Origin: Acidobacteriota bacterium
GTDB lineage: Bacteria; Acidobacteriota; Aminicenantia; Aminicenantales; Saccharicenantaceae
Direction of reading: 5' to 3'
Length of the DNA stretch: 64,000 bases
Assembly: GCA_033549365.1 (NCBI GenBank)
Contig: JAWSUF010000012.1
Coordinates: forward strand, 31,803-95,802
Shown here: one piece after another, positions 54,575 to 63,287 of the stretch
Layout of the letters: every line of letters starts with the position of its first letter
Numbering within the stretch: the stretch's first letter is position 1
Program-made: the position numbers and the translations under genes
The notes under the pieces: model-generated
Databases searched by the model: none
What the model was told of the DNA's origin: nothing
Seen by the model: only the letters and a program-made list of their open reading frames with translations

Positions 54575-56277
54575 GGTTTCTTCTCCTGCGGCGGAGGGTC
54601 AAAAAGCGAGGGCTGGCCGGCCGCCTGTGCCCGTCGCTCCGCCTTAGTCCTGCCCTTCATCCGCCTCTCCGCATCCGTCTCCACCTGCCCAATCAGCGGT
54701 TCCTCCCGCACCGGCAGGTTCTTGATCTCCAAACTGTAGTCATCCTTTCCCCATTCACAGCGGTTGAGGACTGCCTTCGGAATCTTCTTCACCGTCAAGT
54801 TCGGGAACTCGTCGAGGTTCTTGATCCGAAAAGCGCCGCACATGATGAGGAGGCTGCGGCCCTCGCCGACCTCGTCCGTGAGTTTTTGTAACTGCTCGCG
54901 GGTGAGCGTCTGTGTGGTCACGTAGATAAAATCCGTCTCCGTCGAGTGCCCATGTTTCCAGTAGGCCGTGTCGCTGGGGGCGTAGGTAAAGCCTTCCAGC
55001 TTGCACATCGCCTCGGCCAGCATGGCCGGATTGTACTGCTTGCTGATAATCCAGTTGCCGAACTCGTCCTTCTTCAATAACGAAGGCGCAAGACGATAGT
55101 AGCGGAATCCGCCGCCGCCTTTCCAGCCCACGGACTCGGTGATGCCGCCCTTATCCTCGCCATCAATCACCTTTTTCAGGCGCGGGATGATGTGCGTATG
55201 ACAATGCTCGCCGAGTTCGACCATGATCCACCGGCGGCCCATCTTATGCGCTACCGCGCCCGTTGTGCCGCTACCAGCGAAGGAGTCGAGAACAAGGTCG
55301 CCAGGGTTGGTGGCGAGAGAGATGACGCGATGCAGAAGCCGTTCCGGCTTTGGTGTATCAAACACATCGTCTTCGCCAAACAGCGCGATGCTCTCCTTCT
55401 TAGCTTCCTGCGTATGGCCCACTTCATCGTTTGGCCACCACGTCCAGGACTGATTGCCCTCTGATTCGGATAAGAATGTCTTGCGCCGTGGCATGCCGTT
55501 GCCGGCTTTGCCAAACCAAATCCGGTTGTCGGCGACAAGTTCCAGGAACACTTCCTCAACATTCTTCCAGCACACGCCCTTCGGCGGCGAGTAGACCTTA
55601 CCACCGGGTGTCTTGATCTTGTACATTTGATTCGGTCTGAATCCTTGCGCTGTGTAGTCCGAGGACACCCACGGACCGCGCGGATCGTTATCGGGATTCT
55701 TGAACTGGGCGACTTGTTCTGGCGTCTTCAGCAATTTGTTTAGCTTCATCTTTGCGATGTTCCTCGCATACACCAAAATATGGTCGTGCCCGGCACCGAG
55801 CCATGCGCGCATGTCTGGAGACGTGCGTTTCTGCCAGAGCACATTCGCCACGAAGTTCGGACGCCCAAATGTTTCATCAAGCAACACTTTACAGTAATGT
55901 GCCTCGTTGTCATCGAGGTTAATCCAGATCGCACCTTCCTCAGCCACCAGCGACCGCAGAATTTCCAATCTGTCACGCATCAAAGAAAGCCAAAGGGAGT
56001 GTTCGACACCATCATCATAATGCGCGAACGCCGACCCAGTATTGTAGGGCGGATCGATGTAAATGCACTTCACCTTCCCCGCGTATTCCTGCTCCAGCGC
56101 CTTGAGGGCGAGGAGGTTGTCTCCGAAGATGACCCGGTTATCGAAGATGTCGTTCTTTCCGGTACGGAACGACGCGTGGTAGGACTTCTCCGGGTCTTCG
56201 ATAAGAATGCGCGGCTCCAACTTCGGCCGATTCTCCTTGCCGATCCAGGTGAGCTCCAATCTGTTCAACTTGCTCAT
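54571..56277 (-). CDS. mod: Type III DNA adenine methyltransferase, Mod subunit
   Basis: A 568-residue beta-class N6-adenine methyltransferase: motif IV DPPYNTGS (75-82) precedes motif I DSFAGSGTTGAVAHKMG (about 345-362), with a variable target-recognition region between them. The N-terminal LELTWIGKENRPKLEPRILIED is the family signature. It would methylate one strand of an asymmetric site and guide Res. It is coupled by ATGA overlaps to abiV upstream and the DUF1016 gene downstream. A 45-codon copy of its 5' end lies at 56975-57112. Confidence 0.93.
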   Translation of the reverse strand: MSKLNRLELTWIGKENRPKLEPRILIEDPEKSYHASFRTGKNDIFDNRVIFGDNLLALKALEQEYAGKVKCIYIDPPYNTGSAFAHYDDGVEHSLWLSLMRDRLEILRSLVAEEGAIWINLDDNEAHYCKVLLDETFGRPNFVANVLWQKRTSPDMRAWLGAGHDHILVYARNIAKMKLNKLLKTPEQVAQFKNPDNDPRGPWVSSDYTAQGFRPNQMYKIKTPGGKVYSPPKGVCWKNVEEVFLELVADNRIWFGKAGNGMPRRKTFLSESEGNQSWTWWPNDEVGHTQEAKKESIALFGEDDVFDTPKPERLLHRVISLATNPGDLVLDSFAGSGTTGAVAHKMGRRWIMVELGEHCHTHIIPRLKKVIDGEDKGGITESVGWKGGGGFRYYRLAPSLLKKDEFGNWIISKQYNPAMLAEAMCKLEGFTYAPSDTAYWKHGHSTETDFIYVTTQTLTREQLQKLTDEVGEGRSLLIMCGAFRIKNLDEFPNLTVKKIPKAVLNRCEWGKDDYSLEIKNLPVREEPLIGQVETDAERRMKGRTKAERRAQAAGQPSLFDPPPQEKKP

Positions 56278-56978
56278 GACGGTCTCGATTCAAGGAAGGC
56301 ACTTGCTTCCGAGAACAGTAACTTGAAGCAGTGTTCCACACGTTCGTAATTCCATGCCCCAGTCGCCTCACCGCACACCAGGCCGCAGACGCACGAATCG
56401 AAGCGCCGACCGCGCTCATACTCATCATCTGCTTGCTGTTCTGTAACTTGCTCAGGAGTTGCGCTGACCTCTCCGATCTTTGTGAGCTCCACATAGAGAG
56501 CCCGCTGTTTCTCCATGTCTCGCTTTCCTTCTGCGACACTGACAGCCGTCTTATCATAATTAGGATCCTCTGCCCAAACCCACGTGTTCGATTCCCATCT
56601 TCTGATTTTCTCGTGGCGGAAAATGTTCATGGCGTCTACGACGCTGGCAGGCAGATCGAGCCCCTTTTTCTCTCGCATCCAGGTGTCTATCCTGCGGAGG
56701 AACTCGGCTGTGTCCGGCGATATATAGTCAAGGACGATACCCACAAGCTGCTTGGATTGATGGTTACGTGTTGCCCTTAATATAAGGGGAGTCCAAGATA
56801 TCGCATCAATCGAGACCAAGTACAACAGGAACGCCTTAGCGTATTCCTCTTGGGCGATGATGGAAAGATAGTAGCGAGTTGCCGGCGGTCGCTCGAATTC
56901 GAGAAGCTCAGCCTCGTTGAGTAAACGGCGACCGTTGTCACAACACCGCCGGGCTGGGTCTAGGAATGCCTGTTTCAT
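56274..56978 (-). CDS. AbiV-family abortive-infection protein
   Basis: A 234-residue helical protein. Its N-terminal third, with NGRRLLNEAELLEF and YYLSIIAQEEYAKAFLL, fits the AbiV family, whose lactococcal member blocks phage late translation. A long cysteine-containing C-terminal region (CVCGLVCGEATG) is less typical. AAGGAG lies eight bases before the ATG. It overlaps the mod remnant upstream and the intact mod downstream by ATGA and is therefore embedded inside the restriction-modification genes. Confidence 0.65.
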   Translation of the reverse strand: MKQAFLDPARRCCDNGRRLLNEAELLEFERPPATRYYLSIIAQEEYAKAFLLYLVSIDAISWTPLILRATRNHQSKQLVGIVLDYISPDTAEFLRRIDTWMREKKGLDLPASVVDAMNIFRHEKIRRWESNTWVWAEDPNYDKTAVSVAEGKRDMEKQRALYVELTKIGEVSATPEQVTEQQADDEYERGRRFDSCVCGLVCGEATGAWNYERVEHCFKLLFSEASAFLESRPS

Positions 56979-57112
56979 CGTACGGACTCCTTAACGCGGG
57001 TCCGGGCAAGGTGGCAGTGGGCCGGGACCTCGACCAGGATCGGTGGCTTCAGCCGGGGCCGGTTCTCCTTGCCGATCCAGGTCAGCTCCAGTTTCGTCTT
57101 GTTTTTGGCCAT
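56975..57112 (-). pseudogene. Truncated second mod gene (N-terminal remnant)
   Basis: A 45-codon frame beginning MAKNKTKLELTWIGKENRPR, clearly homologous to the first 25 or so residues of the intact Mod (MSKLNRLELTWIGKENRPKL). It then runs into unrelated sequence and stops in an ATGA overlap with abiV. It keeps a start codon and purine-rich ribosome site, so it may still be translated and couple to abiV. It marks the point where an mod gene was interrupted or recombined. Confidence 0.8.
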
Positions 57113-57133
57113 GTCAACCTGCTTCCTCGCGGG

Positions 57134-59470
57134 TTATGTTAGAGCCACCGGCGTCATCTGAACGGTCTGCTTACTACATGAACACCTCAAGGCCGTGCCG
57201 CCGGTATTGACCTTTGACGCAAGACATCCGCAATTCGGACAGGTCAAGGCCTCAAATAGGTCAATCGTGGCCTTCCCGAATTCACGCACGTCGTTGTCGG
57301 GTATCTCCATGCCTGGCGGGCTGAAGTGACATCCTACCTGGTTGCGGATGAACAGCATCGCGTTCACGCGATCGAAAGTGGTCTTGGCGGTGCTTGCCTG
57401 CCAATTCTCAGGCTGGCCAGCAGTATTCCAATTGCTATTCAACAGTACGGAGAGGTTGTGCTTCGTGAAGAGCCTTACACAACCATTCAACAAAGCCCCG
57501 AGCGTGTATTGGTTTAGCTCGTTTCGAGGTAACGAGCACTCGTACAGCATGGTAAGCTCATCCAGGATACTTTCCAGCAAAATGCCGGCTTTAGACGATA
57601 CTGCCTGGCGATCCAAGACCGGGTTGGCGATAGCCTTCCTTAACTGATCTGTCACAAGCGGCATGTTCTGGGCGGCGATCCCGTGGCCAAAGTTCCACTG
57701 ACCGAGGTGTATACGTTGAATTCCTTGTGCATTTTGGCAGCGATCCCACCATAGGCGGTAATGTGTGGCCACGATCACCTGCAGGAAGTTCTGTGCCTCG
57801 CTGCTGAGGAGATCGATAATCCGCCCGAGGTGAGGGGCATCGACCGAAGAGAAGATGTCGTCAACGAGCAGAACCGTGTGTCCAGGCGACTCGCGCTTAG
57901 CCAGGGCCAGCCAAACACAAAACCCCAACGTGTCCATGTGGGATTCACTGAAGACGGCTTGAGGTGGAATATCAATGTACCCATGGAAAACGCCGGATTG
58001 GCTTACCGATCCCCGTCGCTCTTCCTCTATTTTCAGACGCTCCAGCCCGATGGCCTCCCCAGGATGAATCGCCTGGAAAAGTCTATTGGCTTCCTGAGCA
58101 ATCGAGTCAAGAATGCCTTGAACAAAAGTCACGCGCTTATTATGGACAATGTCATAGGCCCGATTGAGTCCTTGTCGGATGCGGTCCAACTCAGCGACCT
58201 TGTGGTTGGCTCCATTGATGCCCCTCCACCATTCGCTAATGGAGTTGAACTGATTAACATCGCGCTGGGCAGCGTTCCTTTTTTCCTCCAGAGTCAGCCG
58301 AATGCCGTCCAGGCACTCACAAATGCCCACGAGGGACGGCATATCCTGCTCTGGTGCAGTCCAGTCGGGCCAACGGACGTCTAGCGCGGTCACCTCAGGC
58401 ATATCCTCGGCGACAACCGCACCATGGGCAGCTTGTGAGGCCGACACTAAAGTATCATTGGCCTCGGTCAGAAGCGCAGAAGCGATGTCGAGTTTCTTCT
58501 GAATGCTCTTACGCTTATCAGAGAGATCTTTCAACACGGAAAGCTGAGAGAACTCCCGGCTCACTATATCGAGAAGTTCGTCCCGTCCAATCGGGCGTTG
58601 GCAGGTCGGGCACTTGTCGAGGCCGGCCTCGGCTTCGATGTAAGCCTTTGCCTTCTCGAGAGACTCGAGGAGCTTCACTGCGGTGGCTGCATTGACGCTT
58701 GGTGCCGTTGCTATCGCTTCGTTAGCATGTGCCAACTCACCCCCAAGGGTAGCCACCTCGGAGACTCTGGACATGTACTGCGTCTTCGCTGTGACCGCTT
58801 CATCAATGACCGCGACTACTGCTTTGAGCCTTTCTAGGTGGGTGTTCAGTTGTGCGATTCCCGTCTCCACTTTGTTCTGCGCCCAAGCCATGGCGGTCTC
58901 GCCGGGACCTGGACGATGCTCAGCTTCCCAGAAGTTATTCAACTGGGTCGACATTCTGTCCTTGGCAGCAATCTGCTCGTTTATGCCACTGTTGGTATCG
59001 TTGATTTTCTGCTCAAGGGCTCCTTCAGATTGCTCGACAATGCCTATGTCTATGAAGTGCCGAAGTGCTTTATACCTTTCATTCGGCTGGGCAAGGATAA
59101 GCTCAAGAATTTTGCTGCGGCGCAGAATCTTGGCATACGGTTTGTTTGTCGGACCAGTCACATCAATCGCGTTTTTACGCAGAGCACCGACCCAGCTTTC
59201 ACCTCCCGAATGGATCGTCGCTCTCAATGTTGCAGGCAAGGAACCAATCGTACATAGATACTTGCCAGCACTCTGTCCGACACTGACGTCCCCTAGGCAC
59301 CCGACAGTTCCGTTACATACAACATCTACTGCATCGAGGATGGTCGACTTGCCCGAGCCGCTTTCGCCGAACAACATGGTCATGCTCTTCTGCGGGTCAA
59401 ACTCCAGTTCAAATGCAGTTGTGGCACCGCGGAAGCCGTTCAATCCTATCTTGGTGATTGGCTTACACAT
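57134..59470 (-). CDS. Rad50/RloC-like ABC ATPase with zinc-hook motif and HEPN-like C-terminus
   Basis: A 778-residue protein. Walker A GESGSGKST is at 35-43. Long coiled-coil arms flank CPTCQRPIG (CxxC, 287-290), a Rad50-type zinc-hook motif. A signature-like FSESHMDTLGFC (507-518) and Walker B VLLVDDIFSSVD (533-544) complete the split ABC ATPase. The C-terminal 170 residues are helical and include R709-x5-H715 in LFIRNQVGCHF, a HEPN ribonuclease-like motif, followed by a cysteine cluster (CPNCGC, CSC). The layout resembles RloC/PrrC anticodon nucleases, but their exact catalytic triad is not seen. It overlaps the preceding small gene by eight bases. Confidence 0.7.
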   Translation of the reverse strand: MCKPITKIGLNGFRGATTAFELEFDPQKSMTMLFGESGSGKSTILDAVDVVCNGTVGCLGDVSVGQSAGKYLCTIGSLPATLRATIHSGGESWVGALRKNAIDVTGPTNKPYAKILRRSKILELILAQPNERYKALRHFIDIGIVEQSEGALEQKINDTNSGINEQIAAKDRMSTQLNNFWEAEHRPGPGETAMAWAQNKVETGIAQLNTHLERLKAVVAVIDEAVTAKTQYMSRVSEVATLGGELAHANEAIATAPSVNAATAVKLLESLEKAKAYIEAEAGLDKCPTCQRPIGRDELLDIVSREFSQLSVLKDLSDKRKSIQKKLDIASALLTEANDTLVSASQAAHGAVVAEDMPEVTALDVRWPDWTAPEQDMPSLVGICECLDGIRLTLEEKRNAAQRDVNQFNSISEWWRGINGANHKVAELDRIRQGLNRAYDIVHNKRVTFVQGILDSIAQEANRLFQAIHPGEAIGLERLKIEEERRGSVSQSGVFHGYIDIPPQAVFSESHMDTLGFCVWLALAKRESPGHTVLLVDDIFSSVDAPHLGRIIDLLSSEAQNFLQVIVATHYRLWWDRCQNAQGIQRIHLGQWNFGHGIAAQNMPLVTDQLRKAIANPVLDRQAVSSKAGILLESILDELTMLYECSLPRNELNQYTLGALLNGCVRLFTKHNLSVLLNSNWNTAGQPENWQASTAKTTFDRVNAMLFIRNQVGCHFSPPGMEIPDNDVREFGKATIDLFEALTCPNCGCLASKVNTGGTALRCSCSKQTVQMTPVALT

Positions 59471-59672
59471 GATCTGTCTCCATAGGCTTCCTGGGAGCAG
59501 TCGCGATGTCGACCCAGAGCCCCCAGTCCTCCTGCTTCACCCCTCCAACCTTCAGTTTCGAGAGAAGATCGGCTTTACGATTCTCCGGTATAAGGCCAGC
59601 GGACGCCAATGCCTCCGCCACTTCTTCCGCAAGCAAGTCGTTCGGTGTTTTATCAGTCGCGTTGGCTGTCAT
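59463..59672 (-). CDS. Small acidic partner protein of the zinc-hook ATPase
   Basis: A 69-residue helical protein with EVAEALASAGLIPENRKADL and KVGGVKQEDWGLWVD segments. It has AGGAGAAC ahead of its ATG and overlaps the ATPase gene by eight bases. Small proteins of similar sequence occur before SMC-like ATPases in other genomes, as far as I recall. It is likely an antitoxin, chaperone or subunit of the ATPase; the role is inference from coupling. Confidence 0.55.
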   Translation of the reverse strand: MTANATDKTPNDLLAEEVAEALASAGLIPENRKADLLSKLKVGGVKQEDWGLWVDIATAPRKPMETDHV

Positions 59673-59695
59673 AATTGTTCTCCTATTGGGTACAC

Positions 59696-59944
59696 TTATC
59701 TCTCCTCCCCGAACCGCTCCTTCAGGGCGCGTTCACCCGCCAGGGTCAGCCGGTATTTCCGCAACCGGCTGTTGGGCTTTTCCAGGATGGTGCATTCAAA
59801 AGAGATTTCAACGCGAGCCGTGGAGCCTGCTCTGACCTTGAACGTGACCACTACGGTCGAACGCTTGAACTCCAGTGCCGGGCCCTCGCCCTGACGCAGA
59901 AGAGCGGATATTTTCTTCAAGTTGGCCGGGGCATTCGTGTTCAT
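59696..59944 (-). pseudogene. Collapsed AlbA_2 (Schlafen-like) ATP-binding protein gene
   Basis: An open frame of 82 codons. Residues 1-23 (LKKISALLRQGEGPALEFKRST) are the start of an AlbA_2 domain. The frame then jumps to VVVTFKVRAG, resembling a much later strand in such proteins, and ends with a winged-helix-like tail (KPNSRLRKYRLTLAGERALK). Full-length AlbA_2/RecG-like proteins are several hundred residues, so most of the gene has been deleted in frame. It keeps ATGA coupling to the helicase gene and may still be translated. Confidence 0.6.
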
Positions 59945-62787
59945 GCCAGCCTCCACCGGAAACAAAATACCGGCTTGACGGCGTGTCGCTGCCGGAGTTG
60001 GCCCTCGATGCGTTCGATGAGTTCGTCACGACGGCCGTCAATCGCATCCTGAGCGTCGAACAACTCCCGCCGTTTTCGGTTGCGCTCGCCCTCCAATGAC
60101 TTCAGCGCCTTCTGAGCCTCCAGTTTGTCTCTAAGCAAAGCGGAGAGTGCCGACGTTTTCCGCGCCTCGCGGATCTGGCGGTCGAGTTCCTTAATCTCGC
60201 GCTCCAAACCCTGCTTGAGGTCGTCCGACCAGCGGTCCAGCTTGAGAACCTCCTCGTCGAAGAACCGGCCGTTCCTTTCTTCCACCTGTTTCAGCCGCGA
60301 TTGCACCTCGGCCTGCCGAATGGACGATAGATCAAGGATAGGCCCGGCAACCGCCCCCTCGATAACGGCGGGCAGAAGCATGAGTTTTCCGCAGGTCTCG
60401 TCGTCCAACGTCATCCCGTCATCGGTTTGTGCAGCAAAAACTAGAAATTCCTCCGCGTCGAACGACTCGACGGTCAGCTTGGACAGTTCAAGCCACCCCG
60501 AACGACCTAAGAGCGGCTTCAGGATGCTGACGACTTGTCTATGACCCGCGTAGTCCACCCGAAGCGAGGCGGATGGGAGGTTGCGGGCAATCGCTTCCTG
60601 GATGACATGGGCGGCAAGCGGGTGATCCTGCCGATAAAAGATATCGCCGTTTTTTTCGGCCTCCTTCCAGTCGAAGTGATACCAGCCTTGGCGAGCGTGT
60701 GGTCCCGCGTAATGGAATCGCGGCCGCTCCGGTTCGAACTTGGCATGGCCGTTAAGTTCGGTCCGCGTGAGCTCCAAGAGCCAGCGTTCCCGCTCGCCGA
60801 GGCTCTCCAACGTCTTATCCCGATGGACACGAAGCCGAGCGCTCACGTCCTCATCGAAGTTCTCAAGCAGAACCACTCGAGTCTGCGCCATGCGCGCCTG
60901 AATTTGTTCATCCAGTTCGGATTGCAGTTTGTCGAAGGCGGTCTTGATCTCCTGCCTGTTTCGACAAGTCTGGTACACCAGGGCGATGCGGCGCTCGATG
61001 TCTACGCCGGATTCGAGCGCGCCGAGCACTTCGTCGCTTGCGCCAAAGACGCCGTCGAATAGACGAAATTTTTCGCTCAATATTTCGAAGACGCGTTGGT
61101 CCGCCTCGTTCCGGCGATTGAGGAAGTTCACGACCACGACGTCATGTTTCTGTCCATAGCGGTGGCAGCGGCCGATGCGCTGCTCGATACGTTGTGGGTT
61201 CCAAGGCAGGTCGTAGTTGACCACCAAAGAACAGAACTGAAGATTCACGCCTTCGGCGGCCGCCTCCGTGGCGATAAAGATAACGGCGCTCTCATGGAAG
61301 TGCTCGACGATGGCGGCTTTGATATTCACCGCACGGGAACCCGTCATCCCCTCCTCGTCGCCGTGGCGCGAGCGCCACGCCTGATAGATGATCTTTGATT
61401 GCGGATCGCTATTCGAGCCGTTCATCATCACGACCTGCCCCTCGTACCCGCTCCTCGTGAGAAGATCAAAAAGGTATTGCTGTGTACGGCGAGATTCCGT
61501 AAAGATGACGGCTTTGCGTTCAGCTCCCAGCGCTTGGGCCTTTTCAAAGGCGATCTTTAAGGCCGGGATAAGAGCGTCGCCCTTGGCATTTGCATAGATA
61601 CGTCTAGCCCGCTCGACAAAGCGCCGCAAGTCCGCAATCTCCGCCTTCAGTTTTGCAGGATCGAACGAAGGCGGAGGTTCGGCGGAGGTCTCTCCGGTTT
61701 CCTCCTGTTCTTCTTCCAATTCATCCTCAAGGTCGTCGATCCCCTCGATGTCATTGTCGTCAAGCAGACGCTCTTGGTTGTTGGACAGCAATTCAAGGCG
61801 CGTCGCCAGTCGCTCCAGCGTATCGGCAATGGCGAAGGTCGAGGACGCCAGGAGCTTACGCAGAACCAGCGTAATCAGTGTCCGTTGGCTTGCCGGAAGC
61901 GCGAAAAGGTTTTCCCGCTGGAGGTATTCAGAGATGGCCTCGTAGAGTTCCTGCTCCGCGTCGCTCGGCAGGAAGTCCTGTGTTATCGGAACCCGCCGCG
62001 TGAAGGGGATATATTCCACCACCTGCTTCCGCAATGTCCTGATGCAAACAGGCTGAAGACGACTCCGCAGATCGGAGTTCCGTTCTCCCTCGTCGGTCGC
62101 TCTAGCAAACCGATCGCGGAAGGATGCCGCATCTCCGAAAAGATGGGCATCGATGACACTGGCCAGACCGTAAAGCTCCATCAGCGAATTCTGAAGCGGC
62201 GTGGCCGTGAGCAGGAGCTTAGGAGAATGACCGACCGCATCTGCGATGCTCCTGGCAAGTTTGCTGGACTTCTTGTAGACGTTACGCAGGCGGTGGGCCT
62301 CGTCAGTGACCACAAGGTCCCAAGGGACGCGGCTCACCTCGGGCGACTTGGCAGAGGCGAAATGATAGGAGCAGATGACCAGCTTGTCCGGCGAGTCGAA
62401 GGGATTGACAATCCCGTCCTCATGTATTGAGTTGAAGGCTTGGGAGTCCAGGATTCTTGTCGGCAGGTAGAACTTCGTCTCGAGTTCTTGTTGCCACTGT
62501 TTGCGCAAAATCGCGGGCACGATGACAAGGATTCGTCGCTTCCGTTCCGCCCAGCGCTGGGCAATCACAATGCCCGCCTCGATGGTTTTGCCTAGCCCGA
62601 CCTCGTCGGCAAGGATGACGCCCTTCGCGAGCGGCGAGCGAATGGCAAAAAGCGCCGCGTCCACTTGATGAGGATTCAGGTCCACACGAGCACCTGCAAT
62701 CGACCGGGATAGGGTTTCAATCGTGCCGGTTGCCCCTCGCAGGGTGAGGGCATGCGCCCAATACTGGCTGTGGTAGACGGTGGTCAT
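59941..62787 (-). CDS. SNF2-family helicase of the defence operon
   Basis: A 948-residue SF2 protein. Motif I is DEVGLGKT (61-68), motif II is TDEAHRLRN (161-169), motif III is LLLTATPLQN and motif VI is QRIGRCHRYGQ. An acidic insert (DDLEDELEEEQEETGE) separates the two RecA lobes. A coiled-coil C-terminal region (about 800-930) follows. SNF2/RapA-type helicases are part of DISARM and other anti-phage operons, but the DISARM genes drmA, drmB and drmC are not here. ATG 62787 overlaps the HTH gene's stop in ATGA, so the longer frame is not used. Confidence 0.88.
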   Translation of the reverse strand: MTTVYHSQYWAHALTLRGATGTIETLSRSIAGARVDLNPHQVDAALFAIRSPLAKGVILADEVGLGKTIEAGIVIAQRWAERKRRILVIVPAILRKQWQQELETKFYLPTRILDSQAFNSIHEDGIVNPFDSPDKLVICSYHFASAKSPEVSRVPWDLVVTDEAHRLRNVYKKSSKLARSIADAVGHSPKLLLTATPLQNSLMELYGLASVIDAHLFGDAASFRDRFARATDEGERNSDLRSRLQPVCIRTLRKQVVEYIPFTRRVPITQDFLPSDAEQELYEAISEYLQRENLFALPASQRTLITLVLRKLLASSTFAIADTLERLATRLELLSNNQERLLDDNDIEGIDDLEDELEEEQEETGETSAEPPPSFDPAKLKAEIADLRRFVERARRIYANAKGDALIPALKIAFEKAQALGAERKAVIFTESRRTQQYLFDLLTRSGYEGQVVMMNGSNSDPQSKIIYQAWRSRHGDEEGMTGSRAVNIKAAIVEHFHESAVIFIATEAAAEGVNLQFCSLVVNYDLPWNPQRIEQRIGRCHRYGQKHDVVVVNFLNRRNEADQRVFEILSEKFRLFDGVFGASDEVLGALESGVDIERRIALVYQTCRNRQEIKTAFDKLQSELDEQIQARMAQTRVVLLENFDEDVSARLRVHRDKTLESLGERERWLLELTRTELNGHAKFEPERPRFHYAGPHARQGWYHFDWKEAEKNGDIFYRQDHPLAAHVIQEAIARNLPSASLRVDYAGHRQVVSILKPLLGRSGWLELSKLTVESFDAEEFLVFAAQTDDGMTLDDETCGKLMLLPAVIEGAVAGPILDLSSIRQAEVQSRLKQVEERNGRFFDEEVLKLDRWSDDLKQGLEREIKELDRQIREARKTSALSALLRDKLEAQKALKSLEGERNRKRRELFDAQDAIDGRRDELIERIEGQLRQRHAVKPVFCFRWRLA

Positions 62788-62990
62788 TCCTTTGTACCGT
62801 GCTTCTTGTTCTCCCAGCCGCCGCCTTGCTTGACCCACTCATCCACCTCGGAAAGCTTGAGCCGAAATAACCTCCCGACACGATGGGCGGGGAAACCCTT
62901 CGTTTCGATCCAACGATAGACAGAATCCCTGTTTACGCTGAGATGGGCCGCCACTTCCTCGATATCTACCCAACGCTCTTCATTGCTCAT
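62784..62990 (-). CDS. Excisionase-like helix-turn-helix protein
   Basis: A 68-residue MerR/excisionase-type DNA-binding protein: WVDIEEVAAHLSVNRDSVYR, then GFPAHRVGRLFRLKLSEVDEW. It is the first gene behind a strong promoter and is coupled to the SNF2 gene, so it likely regulates the operon or recruits the helicase to DNA. The ATG at 62990 matches family N-termini; the upstream ATG at 63014 is less likely. Confidence 0.85.
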   Translation of the reverse strand: MSNEERWVDIEEVAAHLSVNRDSVYRWIETKGFPAHRVGRLFRLKLSEVDEWVKQGGGWENKKHGTKE

Positions 62991-63041
62991 GGACGTTCCC
63001 CTGCTGCTCTGCACCGGCGAATCAAAAATAGAACCAAAGAA

Positions 63042-63069
63042 AGTATAAGAGAATCGGTTCGAATGTCAA
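63042..63069 (-). promoter_or_regulatory. Promoter of the defence operon
   Basis: TTGACA (63069-63064), 16-bp spacer, TATACT (63047-63042) on the minus strand, giving a start near 63035, about 45 nt before the HTH ATG. No later promoter was recognised among the coupled downstream genes. Confidence 0.7.
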
Positions 63070-63124
63070 GAGGAAAATGCACGGAGTCGCATGAAATCAG
63101 GGGGTTGCGGCGGCGGGTTCCTAT

Positions 63125-63270
63125 TCATGAGGGAGTGAAGCATATGGCGAATTCAAGTTTCTCCCGCTCCCGCTCCAGGAACGGACGGATGTCCGCCTGG
63201 GCGCGTTCCCAGTCCGTTGTTTCCAACCGCCGACGGAGCTCGTCCCGCGAGATATAATCCGATTTTGTGT
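63125..63270 (-). pseudogene. 3' fragment of a gene cut by the IS element, possibly AbiEii-like
   Basis: A minus-strand frame runs out of the IS left end and encodes a natural-looking C-terminus: SDYISRDELRRRLETTDWER, then PFLEREREKLEF and a stop at 63125. It recalls the C-termini of AbiEii/AbiGii nucleotidyltransferase toxins, though the match is from memory. The start of the gene is not in the window beyond the insertion. The exact IS boundary is not determined. Confidence 0.4.
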
Positions 63271-63287
63271 ATGAAAGGAAAAGGAAA

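Noticed and set aside
51378..62990. DISARM or BREX system
   Set aside because: SNF2 and adenine methylase are shared with class 1 DISARM, but drmA, drmB and drmC are absent; none of the BREX hallmark genes (brxL, pglZ, brxC) is present.
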